The notes beneath the pieces are model-generated. The model was not told where the DNA came from, searched no databases, and saw only the letters and a program-made list of their open reading frames with translations. Shown here piece by piece: positions 49,311 through 57,580 of a stretch of DNA of 64,000 bases. Every line of letters starts with the position of its first letter. Position 1 is the stretch's first letter. Origin of the DNA: Mucilaginibacter kameinonensis (GTDB taxonomy: Bacteria > Bacteroidota > Bacteroidia > Sphingobacteriales > Sphingobacteriaceae); contig NZ_RCWZ01000006.1 in the NCBI RefSeq assembly GCF_003675385.1, forward strand, positions 62,001 through 126,000, in the 5' to 3' direction. Position numbers and translations under genes: made by a program.

Positions 49311-50326
49311 GCTACCGGGATCTTTAAAAATGCAGAAAAGGTGTTGTTGCTGTTGTCAATTTTCAGGTCAAAATCTGCGCCGTATAGCATGGTTAGCCTT
49401 TTGGTTAAATTGGCAATGCCAAAACCTGCAGTGCGTTTGCTTGCTGCCTGAACATGAATGGTATTATTGGTTTTAAAAAACAGGTAACCATCCTGCTGAA
49501 TCAAAGATATGCCAATAAGGTTTTGCTCGCTCGATTTATCAATGCCATGCTTAAAAATATTCTCAACAAAGGTCATCAAAAGCATGGGCGGAATCCTGAG
49601 ATCGGAGTTGAAATTCTTTTCAAAAAATACCACTACTTCGTGCCTGATCCTGATTTTTTCTAAGGCGATATAGTTTTCAATGAACTGTACCTCGGTACCA
49701 ATAGTTACATCATCTTTCGGACTTTCATCAACAAAATAACGCATGATATCCGACAGCTTTTCTATCAATGCCGCCGTCCGGGGCGCTTCGCGATAGGCTT
49801 CGTAATAAATATTATTGAGCGTATTAAACAAAAAATGCGGTTGTACCTGCGATTTTAACAGGTTCAGTTCGGCCTGGCTTTTTTGTATAATGATCTCTTC
49901 GGTTTGTTGTTTCAGCTTAAAATATTCTAATGCTATCCGGAATATCAGGCTTAACATATAAATAAGCACTCCGCCCGAAATATAATTGGTAATAGCTTTG
50001 ATGCTTACCGGTTCAGGTACTTTTGCAAAGAAGCTGTTGTAGAGTAATAATGTGATATATCCTCGCAGCGTGCCGATTGCCGCTATAAATATGATCACCA
50101 GCAATACATACCACACATATTTGCCTTTTTGATAAAACAGGGGATACAAAACCGATATGTTTCCATATATAATGATGGCATAAAAAGCAGTAGTTACGCT
50201 GGCGTACATAGCCGATTGGGTTGCGCCATCCATCGGCAAATAAGAAAAAAACAGGAGCAGACATACCGATATCCATACCAAAAGCTGGAGTTTTTTAATG
50301 GATGGCCTGGCTTTAAATAGTTGCAT
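49307..50326 (-). CDS. LytS-like sensor histidine kinase
   Basis: Protein of 339 residues. Four membrane helices lie in about 12-135 with no external sensor domain. The phospho-acceptor segment is LNLLKSQVQPHFLFNTLNNI (about 150-169) and the ATP-binding domain carries MTFVENIFKHGID and GFGIANLTKRLTMLYG. It is the same type as the kinase at 29220-30272, and the two systems are probably paralogues. It is translated with the LytTR regulator through a four-base overlap. Confidence 0.9.
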   Translation of the reverse strand: MQLFKARPSIKKLQLLVWISVCLLLFFSYLPMDGATQSAMYASVTTAFYAIIIYGNISVLYPLFYQKGKYVWYVLLVIIFIAAIGTLRGYITLLLYNSFFAKVPEPVSIKAITNYISGGVLIYMLSLIFRIALEYFKLKQQTEEIIIQKSQAELNLLKSQVQPHFLFNTLNNIYYEAYREAPRTAALIEKLSDIMRYFVDESPKDDVTIGTEVQFIENYIALEKIRIRHEVVVFFEKNFNSDLRIPPMLLMTFVENIFKHGIDKSSEQNLIGISLIQQDGYLFFKTNNTIHVQAASKRTAGFGIANLTKRLTMLYGADFDLKIDNSNNTFSAFLKIPVA

Positions 50327-50386
50327 TTTTAAAATTACTAAGCTTTTTGTTTGCTGATGCCGGCTTTAAACCGTTGCCTGCATTTA

Positions 50387-50446
50387 TTCAATAAATGACG
50401 TTAATGGTTCAATAAACGTTGCTATAGACACATTATTGAATAAATG
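50387..50446. promoter_or_regulatory. Phased TTCAATAAATG repeats, candidate LytTR sites
   Basis: TTCAATAAATG (50387-50397), TTCAATAAACG (50408-50418) and TTGAATAAATG (50436-50446). The first two are 21 bases apart, the spacing typical of LytTR site pairs. On the minus strand AACGTTTAT (plus 50412-50420) fits the published LytTR 9-mer consensus. The first repeat is also part of the palindrome CATTTATT-C-AATAAATG (50381-50397). Confidence 0.45.
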
Positions 50447-50561
50447 CCGTATCGGGTTAAAAAGAAAGCGGCAGCGGTTTAACTGATTTTATTTGCCGGT
50501 TGATAAAGGACAGTTTTGAATTATTAACAGAAAATTATCCTTATCAAACCGTCAAATTATC

Positions 50562-51374
50562 ATGAAAACCGAACATTTAGCTGAAAAGATCGTAGCCGTT
50601 AGTATCAGCCTGTTGCTGCTGCTTTCGCACACGCCTAAAGTATTTGCTCAAACCGATACTATTCGCATAAAAGATAAGCGCTTGCTTACCTCAACGCTTA
50701 AACCCGGCTTAAGGCAATACCTTGTTTATTTTCAAAATACTAAAGACAGCCACAGTCTGAAATTCTGGCTTTGGCTGCGCGATATAAACTTTGAAACCCG
50801 TAACGGCGAAAAAGTATTAACCGTAACCCAACATTGGTATGGTAATGATAGTTCATCTTACCGTTCTGTTTATTCTATTAACAAGGTGGCCGATTTCGCG
50901 CCTCTTTATCATTCAGAAACCATCGGCAAAAAGACAAAAGCATTTAACTGGGCTCCTGATAAAATTACAAGTGTCGATACCGTTGCCAATAACGAGGCAA
51001 AGAACTTTAAGCTCGATTTTACTTTCCCTAACCTTAACTGGAATTTAGACATTGAAACCTTTGAGATGTTACCGCTGGCCGAAGGCAAAAATTTTGCTAT
51101 TCCTTTTTATGAAGCCAGAATCCCGGCGCCGCTTTATGTGCTTTATAAAGTAACCGGCAGCGAGGTAATATCAACTTTAGATGGTAATAAAGTGGATTGC
51201 TGGAAGCTGTACAATGAAAGCGACTACAATGGGCGTCACTTTACAGAAACGTACTGGATCAGTAAAAAGAACCACGAGTTTTTGAAAGAGGAAGACGCTT
51301 TTGGCGGAGGTTATCGGTATAAAATAAAAATGATGGGTGCCGCCACCAATCTGCTGCCGAGATTTGCAAAGTAA
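50562..51374 (+). CDS. DUF3108-like secreted protein
   Basis: Protein of 270 residues with a signal peptide (about 1-29, KVFAQ). The rest is beta-rich with repeated edge strands (GLRQYLVYFQNTKDSHSLKF, VLTVTQHWYG, LYVLYKVTGSEVISTLDGNK, YWISKKNHEFLKEEDAFGGG), a pattern seen in DUF3108 and LolA-like periplasmic proteins that bind lipids. The family call is tentative. The gene is divergent from the LytS/LytTR operon across 235 bases that contain candidate LytTR sites, and it is followed by a palindromic repeat. Confidence 0.6.
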   Translation: MKTEHLAEKIVAVSISLLLLLSHTPKVFAQTDTIRIKDKRLLTSTLKPGLRQYLVYFQNTKDSHSLKFWLWLRDINFETRNGEKVLTVTQHWYGNDSSSYRSVYSINKVADFAPLYHSETIGKKTKAFNWAPDKITSVDTVANNEAKNFKLDFTFPNLNWNLDIETFEMLPLAEGKNFAIPFYEARIPAPLYVLYKVTGSEVISTLDGNKVDCWKLYNESDYNGRHFTETYWISKKNHEFLKEEDAFGGGYRYKIKMMGAATNLLPRFAK

Positions 51375-51400
51375 ATTTGATGAAAATAATAATATACTAT

Positions 51401-51544
51401 TGTCATTTCGAACGAACCAGTTTGAGGAGTGTGCGGTGAGGGAGAGGAGAAATCTTCTACACCTTGCATTTGCGCTTATCAAGGCGTATAAGATTTCTCT
51501 TTCGCCCCGACGCTCATGCCCGCCCGGGCTCTATCGAAATGACA
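51401..51544. repeat. Nested inverted repeat, TGTCATTTCGA family
   Basis: Outer arms TGTCATTTCGA (51401-51411) and TCGAAATGACA (51534-51544) are perfect. Inner GAGAAATCTT (from about 51448) is mirrored by AAGATTTCTC near 51490-51499. It lies between the DUF3108-like gene and the convergent chitinase. One copy in the window. Confidence 0.75.
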
Positions 51545-51596
51545 TTTTTCATGGATTAGCAATAAAAAATATAAATATCTATCCCTTTGAAAAACA

Positions 51597-51630
51597 GCCG
51601 GGGCTATGATTTTAGTATCATAGCCCCGGC
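51597..51630 (-). terminator. Terminator of chitinase gene 1
   Basis: Perfect 14-bp stem GCCGGGGCTATGAT (51597-51610) / ATCATAGCCCCGGC (51617-51630); on the minus strand it is followed by TGTTTTTC. Confidence 0.82.
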
Positions 51631-51654
51631 CTTTTGTATAAGCAGTTAATAGTT

Positions 51655-53043
51655 TTATTGGTTTAAGCCGAAAGCTTCCCAACCCGATGCTGTTGCCCGG
51701 TTACAGGTCATGGCCTGGGTGCCGTTTTCGCTGGAGATGAATTTACCGTTGCTGCCGCGCAGGGTGATTTTGCCATCGGTAGTAACTATCCAATCAAATT
51801 TTTCCCAGTCGCCTGGTGTGGTACGGTTACAAGTGATGGCTTGTGTGCCATTTTCTGACGATACATATTTTCCCATGCTGCGCAGATAGATTTTACCTCC
51901 GCCGGCATCTAATACGGTGAAATGTTCCCAGTCGCCCGCGGTAGCGCGATTGCAATTCATGGCTTGTGTGCCATTTTCGCCGCTTACGTACAGGTTGTTG
52001 AAACCTTTAAGCGAGATAACGGTACCAATTGGCGGAGACGATGGCGGTGTTGTGCTGCCATTGATAACAGAATTGATTGCTGATAGCAGGGAGTTTGCGC
52101 CTGTAACATCCTGCGATAATTCCCACATCATGATACCGCCGCCCTGGTTAATAGCCAGGGTAGTTTTGCTTTTAATGGTTGGGATACCATTGTAGCTAAT
52201 ACCGTTCCAGGTATCCGAATTAGGACTGCCGCCGCCTGCAAGTATATCGGCATAAGAAGTGTAAGGCTCCCTCCCATAAAACGGAACCCCTAAAATAGCC
52301 TTGGCCTTAGGCAACCCGCGACCGATCCAGTAGTTTAATGATGTTTGCGCCAGTGAATATGGCGAATGGTTTGAACCATCGCCATCATAAGCCATCAGGT
52401 TCAGGAAATCTACATAGCCAAATACGCTGTTCAATACGCTTGAGCCATCGTTGGATATTACTGCCGCGGTTAACAGCTTACCCTGGTTATGAAGGGCGGT
52501 GCTTAACTGCGACATCAACGCGGCATAGTTGTTAGCCGAAGCGCCGTCGTCAGGATATTCCCAGTCGATGTCGATGCCATCCAGGTTGTATTGATTGGCA
52601 AAGCTGACAAGGTTGTTTACAAAATTGGTGCGGGATGTTGCGTTGGCAGCCAGGGTTTCGAAGGCGCTATCGTCGCCGTTGTTCCAGCCGCCAAATGATA
52701 CCAGTACTTTAACATTATTGGCATGACCGGTTGATACCAGGCTTTGGAGTTTAGATACGTTATCAACAGCGCCAATGCCACCCGATGGAGTAGGTGGTAC
52801 AAAAGCGTAATTGATGTGGGTAAGCTTCGAGAACTGAACCGCGCTTACAGCTCCGGCCCAGCTTGGCAGATAGCCTACTACTTTAAAGCCGGGAACTGCC
52901 TCAACGGCCACCGATTTTTGAGGCGCATTATCGGTAGGCGCATTGGGCTGATTGGCTGAAAAATTATCCTTACGGCACGATGAAAGCGCAAAGAAAACTA
53001 CTGCTATACACCATAGCAGGTGGGAGTTTAAAGTTGTTTTCAT
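51655..53043 (-). CDS. GH18 chitinase lipoprotein with beta-trefoil domain (copy 1)
   Basis: Protein of 462 residues. Lipoprotein signal ends LSSC (Cys23), followed by RKDN, which resembles the Bacteroidota surface-export signal. The GH18 barrel spans about 53-330; the DxxDxDxE catalytic motif is complete (D155, D158, D160, E162 in LDGIDIDWEYP). A Thr/Pro/Ser linker leads to a C-terminal domain (about 338-462) made of three similar units with S(G/S)ENGTQA and CNR(A/T)T, a fascin/ricin-like beta-trefoil probably used for carbohydrate binding. It would cut chitin or related glycans on the cell surface. Its paralogue follows upstream in tandem. Confidence 0.9.
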   Translation of the reverse strand: MKTTLNSHLLWCIAVVFFALSSCRKDNFSANQPNAPTDNAPQKSVAVEAVPGFKVVGYLPSWAGAVSAVQFSKLTHINYAFVPPTPSGGIGAVDNVSKLQSLVSTGHANNVKVLVSFGGWNNGDDSAFETLAANATSRTNFVNNLVSFANQYNLDGIDIDWEYPDDGASANNYAALMSQLSTALHNQGKLLTAAVISNDGSSVLNSVFGYVDFLNLMAYDGDGSNHSPYSLAQTSLNYWIGRGLPKAKAILGVPFYGREPYTSYADILAGGGSPNSDTWNGISYNGIPTIKSKTTLAINQGGGIMMWELSQDVTGANSLLSAINSVINGSTTPPSSPPIGTVISLKGFNNLYVSGENGTQAMNCNRATAGDWEHFTVLDAGGGKIYLRSMGKYVSSENGTQAITCNRTTPGDWEKFDWIVTTDGKITLRGSNGKFISSENGTQAMTCNRATASGWEAFGLNQ

Positions 53044-53086
53044 AATTTGGTTTATTGGTAAATGGATGAAAAGCGATATTCTTCAA

Positions 53087-53204
53087 ATTCCCTCCCTTGG
53101 GAGGGGTGTGACGGAAATGTGTGATGGCAGGGAGGGGTTTGTTCGTTTTGCTCATTACAGCATGTTGTTGAAACCCCTCCCTACACCCTCTCAAGGGAGG
53201 GAAT
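53087..53204. repeat. Nested inverted repeat, CCCTCTTGAGAGGG-related, between chitinase genes
   Basis: Outer arms ATTCCCTCCCTT (53087-53098) and 53193-53204, and inner arms AGGGAGGGGTTT (53129-53140) and 53171-53182, are perfect 12-bp inverted pairs. Layout and sequence are like the element at 7795-7891. Confidence 0.78.
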
Positions 53205-53236
53205 CGCTCATTCCCTGCTTTGAATAAAATTTTTTT

Positions 53237-54649
53237 CTATTGATTCAACCCAAAAGCTTCCCAGCCGGAGGCAGTGGCCCGGTTACAGGTCATGGCCTGT
53301 GTACCGTTTTCGCTGGAGATGAATTTTCCGTTGTTGCCGCGCAGGGTGATTTTGCCATCAGTAGTAACTATCCAGTCAAATTTTTCCCAGTCGCTTGGTG
53401 TGGTGCGGTTACACGTAATAGCTTGAGTGCCATTTTCTGATGAAACGTATTTACCCATGCTGCGCAGATAAATTTTACCGCTGCCTGCATCAAGCACCGT
53501 GAAATGCTCCCAGTCTCCGGCTGTAGTACGGGTGCAGGTCATGGCCTGCGTGCCGTTTTCGCCGCTAACGTATTTACCGTTAAAGCCCTTCAGCGAAATT
53601 ACCGTGCCGATTGGCGGGGTATTTGGGGGAGTAGTAGTACCACCTGTAATAACGGAGTTAATGGCCGAAAGCAATGAATTTGCTCCTGTGGCATCGCCGC
53701 CCAGGTCCCAGATCATCATACCGCCGGCCTGGTTAAGCGCCAGTGTGGTTTTACTTTTAATGGTTGGGATACCGTTATAGCCAAAAGTTTGGAAAGTATC
53801 CGAATTAGGGCTTCCGCCTGAAGCCAGTACATCAACATAATTCATAGTCGAGTAATCGTACCGGTTATCCCTTGCGTAAAATGGAACGCCCAGTATGGTT
53901 TTGGCAACAGGTAAACCGCGGCCAGCCCAATAGCTTAAACAATCAACTGCCGATTGATAAGTAGAGTGCTGAAAGTTGTTATCATCATAATCCATGATAT
54001 TGATCCAATCGAGGATGGTGAACATGTTGTTGGTAACATAAGTTGCGCCAACCGAGATAGAAGCAATGGTACATACCCTGCCGCTGTTGTGCATAGCGGT
54101 TGATAACTCCTGCAGCAGCAGGTAAAAATTATTGGTTTCGGTACCTGCCGATGGGAATTCCCAGTCGATATCAACACCATCAACATTGTATTGGTTACAG
54201 AAGTTAACCATGTTGTTAACAAATGCGGTACGGTATCCGGCATTAGCAACAATAGGATGGAAGGCATCGCCGCCACCGCCGCCGCCAACAGAAATAATAA
54301 CTTTAACATTGTGACTGTGTGCATTTGATACCAGGGTAGTGAATTTTGAAAGGTTGTCAAGCGGATTTAGTCCCCCGGTGTTTGTTGGGGTAAGGAAAGC
54401 GTAGTTAACATGGGTTAATTTGCTGTACTGTACCGCGTTTACGTCGCCCTGCCAGCTGGGGAGGTAACCAATTACTTTAAATGAAGCAACAGGAACAGCG
54501 TTGTTAACCGCAACTGTTTTATTGCTGTTGTCGGTGTTAGCGTCGCCCCCGGTTTTAAACTGGTCCATGTTATCCTTTTTACAGGATGATAGTGCAGCCA
54601 TAGCGACCAGGAACAGGCCAAGGAGGTAAGAGTTAGATTTTGATCTCAT
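53237..54649 (-). CDS. GH18 chitinase lipoprotein with beta-trefoil domain (copy 2)
   Basis: Protein of 470 residues with the same plan as copy 1: lipobox LSSC (Cys23) followed by KKDN, GH18 barrel (about 57-338) with intact DxxDxDxE (D157, D160, D162, E164 in VDGVDIDWEFP), Thr/Pro linker and three-unit beta-trefoil (about 346-470). By eye the catalytic domains agree at about half the positions, but the last 125 or so residues differ at only eight. Predicted surface chitinase; the two may attack different chitin forms. The 193-base gap to copy 1 holds a palindromic repeat, so each may have its own promoter. Confidence 0.9.
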   Translation of the reverse strand: MRSKSNSYLLGLFLVAMAALSSCKKDNMDQFKTGGDANTDNSNKTVAVNNAVPVASFKVIGYLPSWQGDVNAVQYSKLTHVNYAFLTPTNTGGLNPLDNLSKFTTLVSNAHSHNVKVIISVGGGGGGDAFHPIVANAGYRTAFVNNMVNFCNQYNVDGVDIDWEFPSAGTETNNFYLLLQELSTAMHNSGRVCTIASISVGATYVTNNMFTILDWINIMDYDDNNFQHSTYQSAVDCLSYWAGRGLPVAKTILGVPFYARDNRYDYSTMNYVDVLASGGSPNSDTFQTFGYNGIPTIKSKTTLALNQAGGMMIWDLGGDATGANSLLSAINSVITGGTTTPPNTPPIGTVISLKGFNGKYVSGENGTQAMTCTRTTAGDWEHFTVLDAGSGKIYLRSMGKYVSSENGTQAITCNRTTPSDWEKFDWIVTTDGKITLRGNNGKFISSENGTQAMTCNRATASGWEAFGLNQ

Positions 54650-55015
54650 AAGTTAAGTTTGTTAAGTGGTTTTTGATGTATTATTTGGTTTATAAATAAG
54701 CCGGGCAATAAAACACAAACCTGTTAACCAAATTCATGATACTTATGAATATCATATACTAATATCAGGAAGGGCGCGTTAATAGGTGTAATAGATGTTT
54801 TGGTATGAGTAAAATTATATAAACATCTAATTATAAATACCTAATAATAACCTCAATACGATTCGATCGCAAGCGTAGTAGTGCTTTTGTAGTGCAATCT
54901 TAACAGGGAAAATCCTCCTTTTTGGCAAAGAAATATTTTTGTGATACGCTTAACTCACAGTTATATATTATTATAGTAAGGGAAAATGAGCTTTTGAGTA
55001 AATCGCTTACCCGGT
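54650..55015. other. Intergenic region upstream of chitinase gene 2 (366 bases)
   Basis: AT-rich and without a credible gene. It should carry the promoter of chitinase copy 2 on the minus strand, but I find no clear TAnnTTTG. AGATGTTT (54793-54800) and AAACATCT (54821-54828) form an inverted repeat with partly pairing flanks. The right end contains the probable terminator of the alginate-lyase-family gene. Confidence 0.5.
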
Positions 55016-55032
55016 TTAAAACCAGATAAGCG
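55004..55032 (-). terminator. Possible terminator overlapping the stop of alginate-lyase gene B
   Basis: CGCTTACCCGGTTT (55004-55017) and AAACCAGATAAGCG (55019-55032) pair over 14 positions with two G-U pairs; the stop codon is inside the structure. Confidence 0.35.
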
Positions 55033-56197
55033 GGTGCCTGATAGGTAAATTGCGGATAACTTCTTCAACCTGAGGGTTATGATCCAGTTTTTGCCAGGTT
55101 GTTAACCACGCATTTTCACGGTAAGCGTTAGCACCGAATAACAGGAATGGCTGGGCAACCGGCCAGTTATCCCAATACATTATATCGGGTTTTAAAGTCC
55201 ATTTGTTTTTATCTGCTACAAAAGGATATAAATAAACTATACCTCTTTTAATGGATTTGCCATCAGGAGTTTCAAAGTTCCATAAATTATCCTGCGGGCC
55301 TGAAAGGATCTGGCATAACATGGTCATGGCATCAAGATTGAAAATGGAGTAACCATAGGGCTTGGTGCGCTCCAGCTCTAAGGGGAAGCTGCCATCGGTG
55401 CCCATTTGGCGTGGGAGCAGTATCGTTTTATAACGTATCCGTATTGAATCGAGCACCGCATTGTTTTGACAAAGTTTTGCAAACGAGGCTACCTGCATAG
55501 CCCAGCAGGTAGCATGGTTGTTTTTAACGTCCCTTTCCTGCATGCCGGGTTTACTGGTCATAAGCCAGTTGGTATAGTCGGCAAACCATTTTTTTACTCC
55601 CGATTGGGTAGCCGGATCCATGGCTTTTTCCATTACGATAATACCCTGCGCAACCACCATCAGGTGAATGGTATCAATAATGCCGTAATTACGACCGGTA
55701 TACTGCCCTTTAACCGCCTGAGCAAACCACAGGCTCGGGTTCATCATGGTTTCGGGATCCATAAACCAGGCTTTAAGGTGGATCACGGCCTGATTTACAT
55801 ATTTTTCATCTCCGGTTAGTTTATAGGCCGAAGCCAGCGCGCCGATGATCTTGCTGAAGCGGATCATCGCTTTGCGGTGTTCAACAAAGTTATCCGGGTT
55901 AGTCATGCCATCGCGGTTGATATATGGCCCTTCGGGATTTTTAGGATCTGGCCAGAAATAATCGGCCTCCGAAAAAAAATCGTGCTTGCCGCCGGCGCTT
56001 TTGGGCGATGATGACGCGGTAACCGTAACCGGCTGCTGCTGCATGGCCCAGGCTGCTTCGGCCATTATTTGTTTTTTGAGGTTTTTTTCGGCGATTTTTT
56101 CGGCAGGGGATTTATCGGGCTTGATTTGTTCTGTAGTAAAAGCAAATTGCGAAAGCGTTGTAACGGCAATTAGTATTACAGCAAATATTTTTTTCAT
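55016..56197 (-). CDS. Alginate-lyase-family (PF05426) secreted protein, copy B
   Basis: Protein of 393 residues with a signal peptide (about 1-22). Same family as the protein at 47378: KHDFFSEADYFWPDPKNPEG (71-90), FMDPETMMNPSLWFAQAVKG (145-164), NNH at 226-228, and ELERTKPYGYSIFNLDAM (about 266-283) with the expected Arg and Tyr. By eye it is clearly related but distant from copy A, so the two probably act on different substrates or bonds. It lies upstream of the chitinase pair on the same strand; 366 bases and a possible terminator separate them. Confidence 0.82.
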   Translation of the reverse strand: MKKIFAVILIAVTTLSQFAFTTEQIKPDKSPAEKIAEKNLKKQIMAEAAWAMQQQPVTVTASSSPKSAGGKHDFFSEADYFWPDPKNPEGPYINRDGMTNPDNFVEHRKAMIRFSKIIGALASAYKLTGDEKYVNQAVIHLKAWFMDPETMMNPSLWFAQAVKGQYTGRNYGIIDTIHLMVVAQGIIVMEKAMDPATQSGVKKWFADYTNWLMTSKPGMQERDVKNNHATCWAMQVASFAKLCQNNAVLDSIRIRYKTILLPRQMGTDGSFPLELERTKPYGYSIFNLDAMTMLCQILSGPQDNLWNFETPDGKSIKRGIVYLYPFVADKNKWTLKPDIMYWDNWPVAQPFLLFGANAYRENAWLTTWQKLDHNPQVEEVIRNLPIRHPLIWF

Positions 56198-56292
56198 GGC
56201 GATGGTTTATTATGGTGCGCCAAGATAATAATAGGCCCGGGAATTGGGTTGGTGTTTTTAGCGTGTAGGGGATTTGAAGGGGGATTTTAATA

Positions 56293-56754
56293 TTATTTCC
56301 GGTTTTTAGCAGCGATTGCATTTGTCCAGTCATATAAACCATCCTTTTCAAATACACCACCTATTAAAAAGTGCTGGAGGAACTCAAAAAATGAAGTGGT
56401 TAATACCAAACTGTTTTGATCTTTATCGGTACACGTTATTTCGTAGCAATTATTTGCAGCAGGATTAATGATCAGTTCCCAAAGATCGCTGTAAATCAGG
56501 AACTCAGCAATATAAAGAGAGTTGCTGTGAATAAGTTCATTAAGCGGGACAATGCGAAACAAGTCTTCATCCGACATGAAGCCGTTAGTGAACTGGTAAA
56601 ATTGCCGGATATCATCAGGTAACTTTACACCTGCGCTGATCTCAAATTCGTATATCTCCAGGTCTGTTGCACCGGCATACAGGGTAATGTCGGTTTCGTG
56701 CAGCCGATATTTTAGATAGTTAATGATATCGGTAATTGATTTAATGAGATGCAA
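56293..56754 (-). CDS. SMI1/KNR4 (SUKH) family protein
   Basis: Protein of 153 residues with the SUKH pattern: LEIYEFEISAGVKLPDDIRQ (about 32-51) then FYQFTNGFMSDEDLFRIVPL (about 52-71) and a C-terminal strand-helix unit (SLVLTTSFFEFLQHFLIGG). SUKH proteins often serve as immunity proteins against secreted nuclease toxins, and others have housekeeping roles. No toxin gene is adjacent here, so immunity is only a possibility. No signal peptide; cytoplasmic. It lies 95 bases upstream of the alginate-lyase-family gene on the same strand. Confidence 0.78.
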   Translation of the reverse strand: MHLIKSITDIINYLKYRLHETDITLYAGATDLEIYEFEISAGVKLPDDIRQFYQFTNGFMSDEDLFRIVPLNELIHSNSLYIAEFLIYSDLWELIINPAANNCYEITCTDKDQNSLVLTTSFFEFLQHFLIGGVFEKDGLYDWTNAIAAKNRK

Positions 56755-56988
56755 GGTGTAGGTTGTTTTCGCTTTTAAGTTATAGCAAATATAAATTGAT
56801 TATATGAGGAAAGCAGTACTGGTGAGGTACGTAACATTTGTTTTGATGCTTTTTATTAGGCAAATGGCATAACTATTGATTAAATAATCTACACCTGTAC
56901 GTAAAAAGCGTTATTTAACCATAAAATTATGGTTGGGCACTATAAACATTATGCCAACGTTTTTTATGTTTACGCAAATTCATTAAAC

Positions 56989-57519
56989 ATGAAAACTCTA
57001 AAAACATCTTTATTAGCTCTTACTATAGCTGTTTTAGCTATCACAACCCAAGCCTGCAAAACCAAAAAAGCCGTGGTGCAAACGCCACCTCCGGCTCAGC
57101 CAGCACAACCTGCAACGCCGCCGCCAGCTCCGAAGCCAGCGCCAACTCCACCGCCGCCACCAGCTCCGGCTCCGGAAAAACCAGACTATAATTTTACCAA
57201 TATCCAGTTTGAGTTTAACTCGGCAGTGTTAAAGACTGCTTCTTACCAAACTTTAGATCATATTGTTAAGGAACTTAAATTAGATCCGTCAGCTAAATTC
57301 ATTTTGAATGGTAACGCTTCTGCCGAAGGTACTGCCGAGCACAATCAGTCATTATCTGTTGATAGGGCAAACTCTGTAAAATTGTATTTAGTTAATAGTG
57401 GTGTAAACGGTGATAACCTGACTGTAAAAGGCTGGGGCGAAAGCAAACCAATTGCTGATAACTCAACCGAAGAAGGCCGTGTGCTTAACCGCCGTGTTGA
57501 AGTAAAGTTAGCACAGTAA
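56989..57519 (+). CDS. OmpA family lipoprotein (Pal-like)
   Basis: Protein of 176 residues from the ATG at 56989; an in-frame ATG at 56929 would put 20 polar and aromatic residues before the signal peptide. Lipobox is TTQAC (about Cys23). A strongly Pro/Ala-rich linker (about 34-70) leads to an OmpA C-terminal domain (about 75-176: YNFTNIQFEFNSAVLKTASY, NGNASAEGTAEHNQSLSVDR, VKGWGESKPIADNSTEEGRV, LNRRVEV). It anchors the outer membrane to peptidoglycan. A strong terminator follows. Confidence 0.9.
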   Translation: MKTLKTSLLALTIAVLAITTQACKTKKAVVQTPPPAQPAQPATPPPAPKPAPTPPPPPAPAPEKPDYNFTNIQFEFNSAVLKTASYQTLDHIVKELKLDPSAKFILNGNASAEGTAEHNQSLSVDRANSVKLYLVNSGVNGDNLTVKGWGESKPIADNSTEEGRVLNRRVEVKLAQ

Positions 57520-57540
57520 GTAAAAACTTTTAATAAATGT

Positions 57541-57569
57541 AAAAGGCAGCCTAATAGGCTGCCTTTTTT
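57541..57569 (+). terminator. Rho-independent terminator (probably bidirectional)
   Basis: AAAAGGCAGCCT (57541-57552) / AGGCTGCCTTTT (57556-57567) with a 3-base loop, then TT; A-rich flank gives a T-run on the other strand for the convergent DinB gene. Confidence 0.87.
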
Positions 57570-57580
57570 GTTGGGCAAAA

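Noticed and set aside
53935..54360. 141-residue frame on the minus strand within chitinase gene 2
   Set aside because: It is a shifted reading of the chitinase, which has intact GH18 motifs; the shadow frame has Met/Thr/Leu-rich, unstructured composition.
51655..54649. Chitinases as type IX secretion cargo
   Set aside because: Both proteins have lipoboxes and end in the trefoil domain (AFGLNQ); no C-terminal T9SS sorting domain is present.
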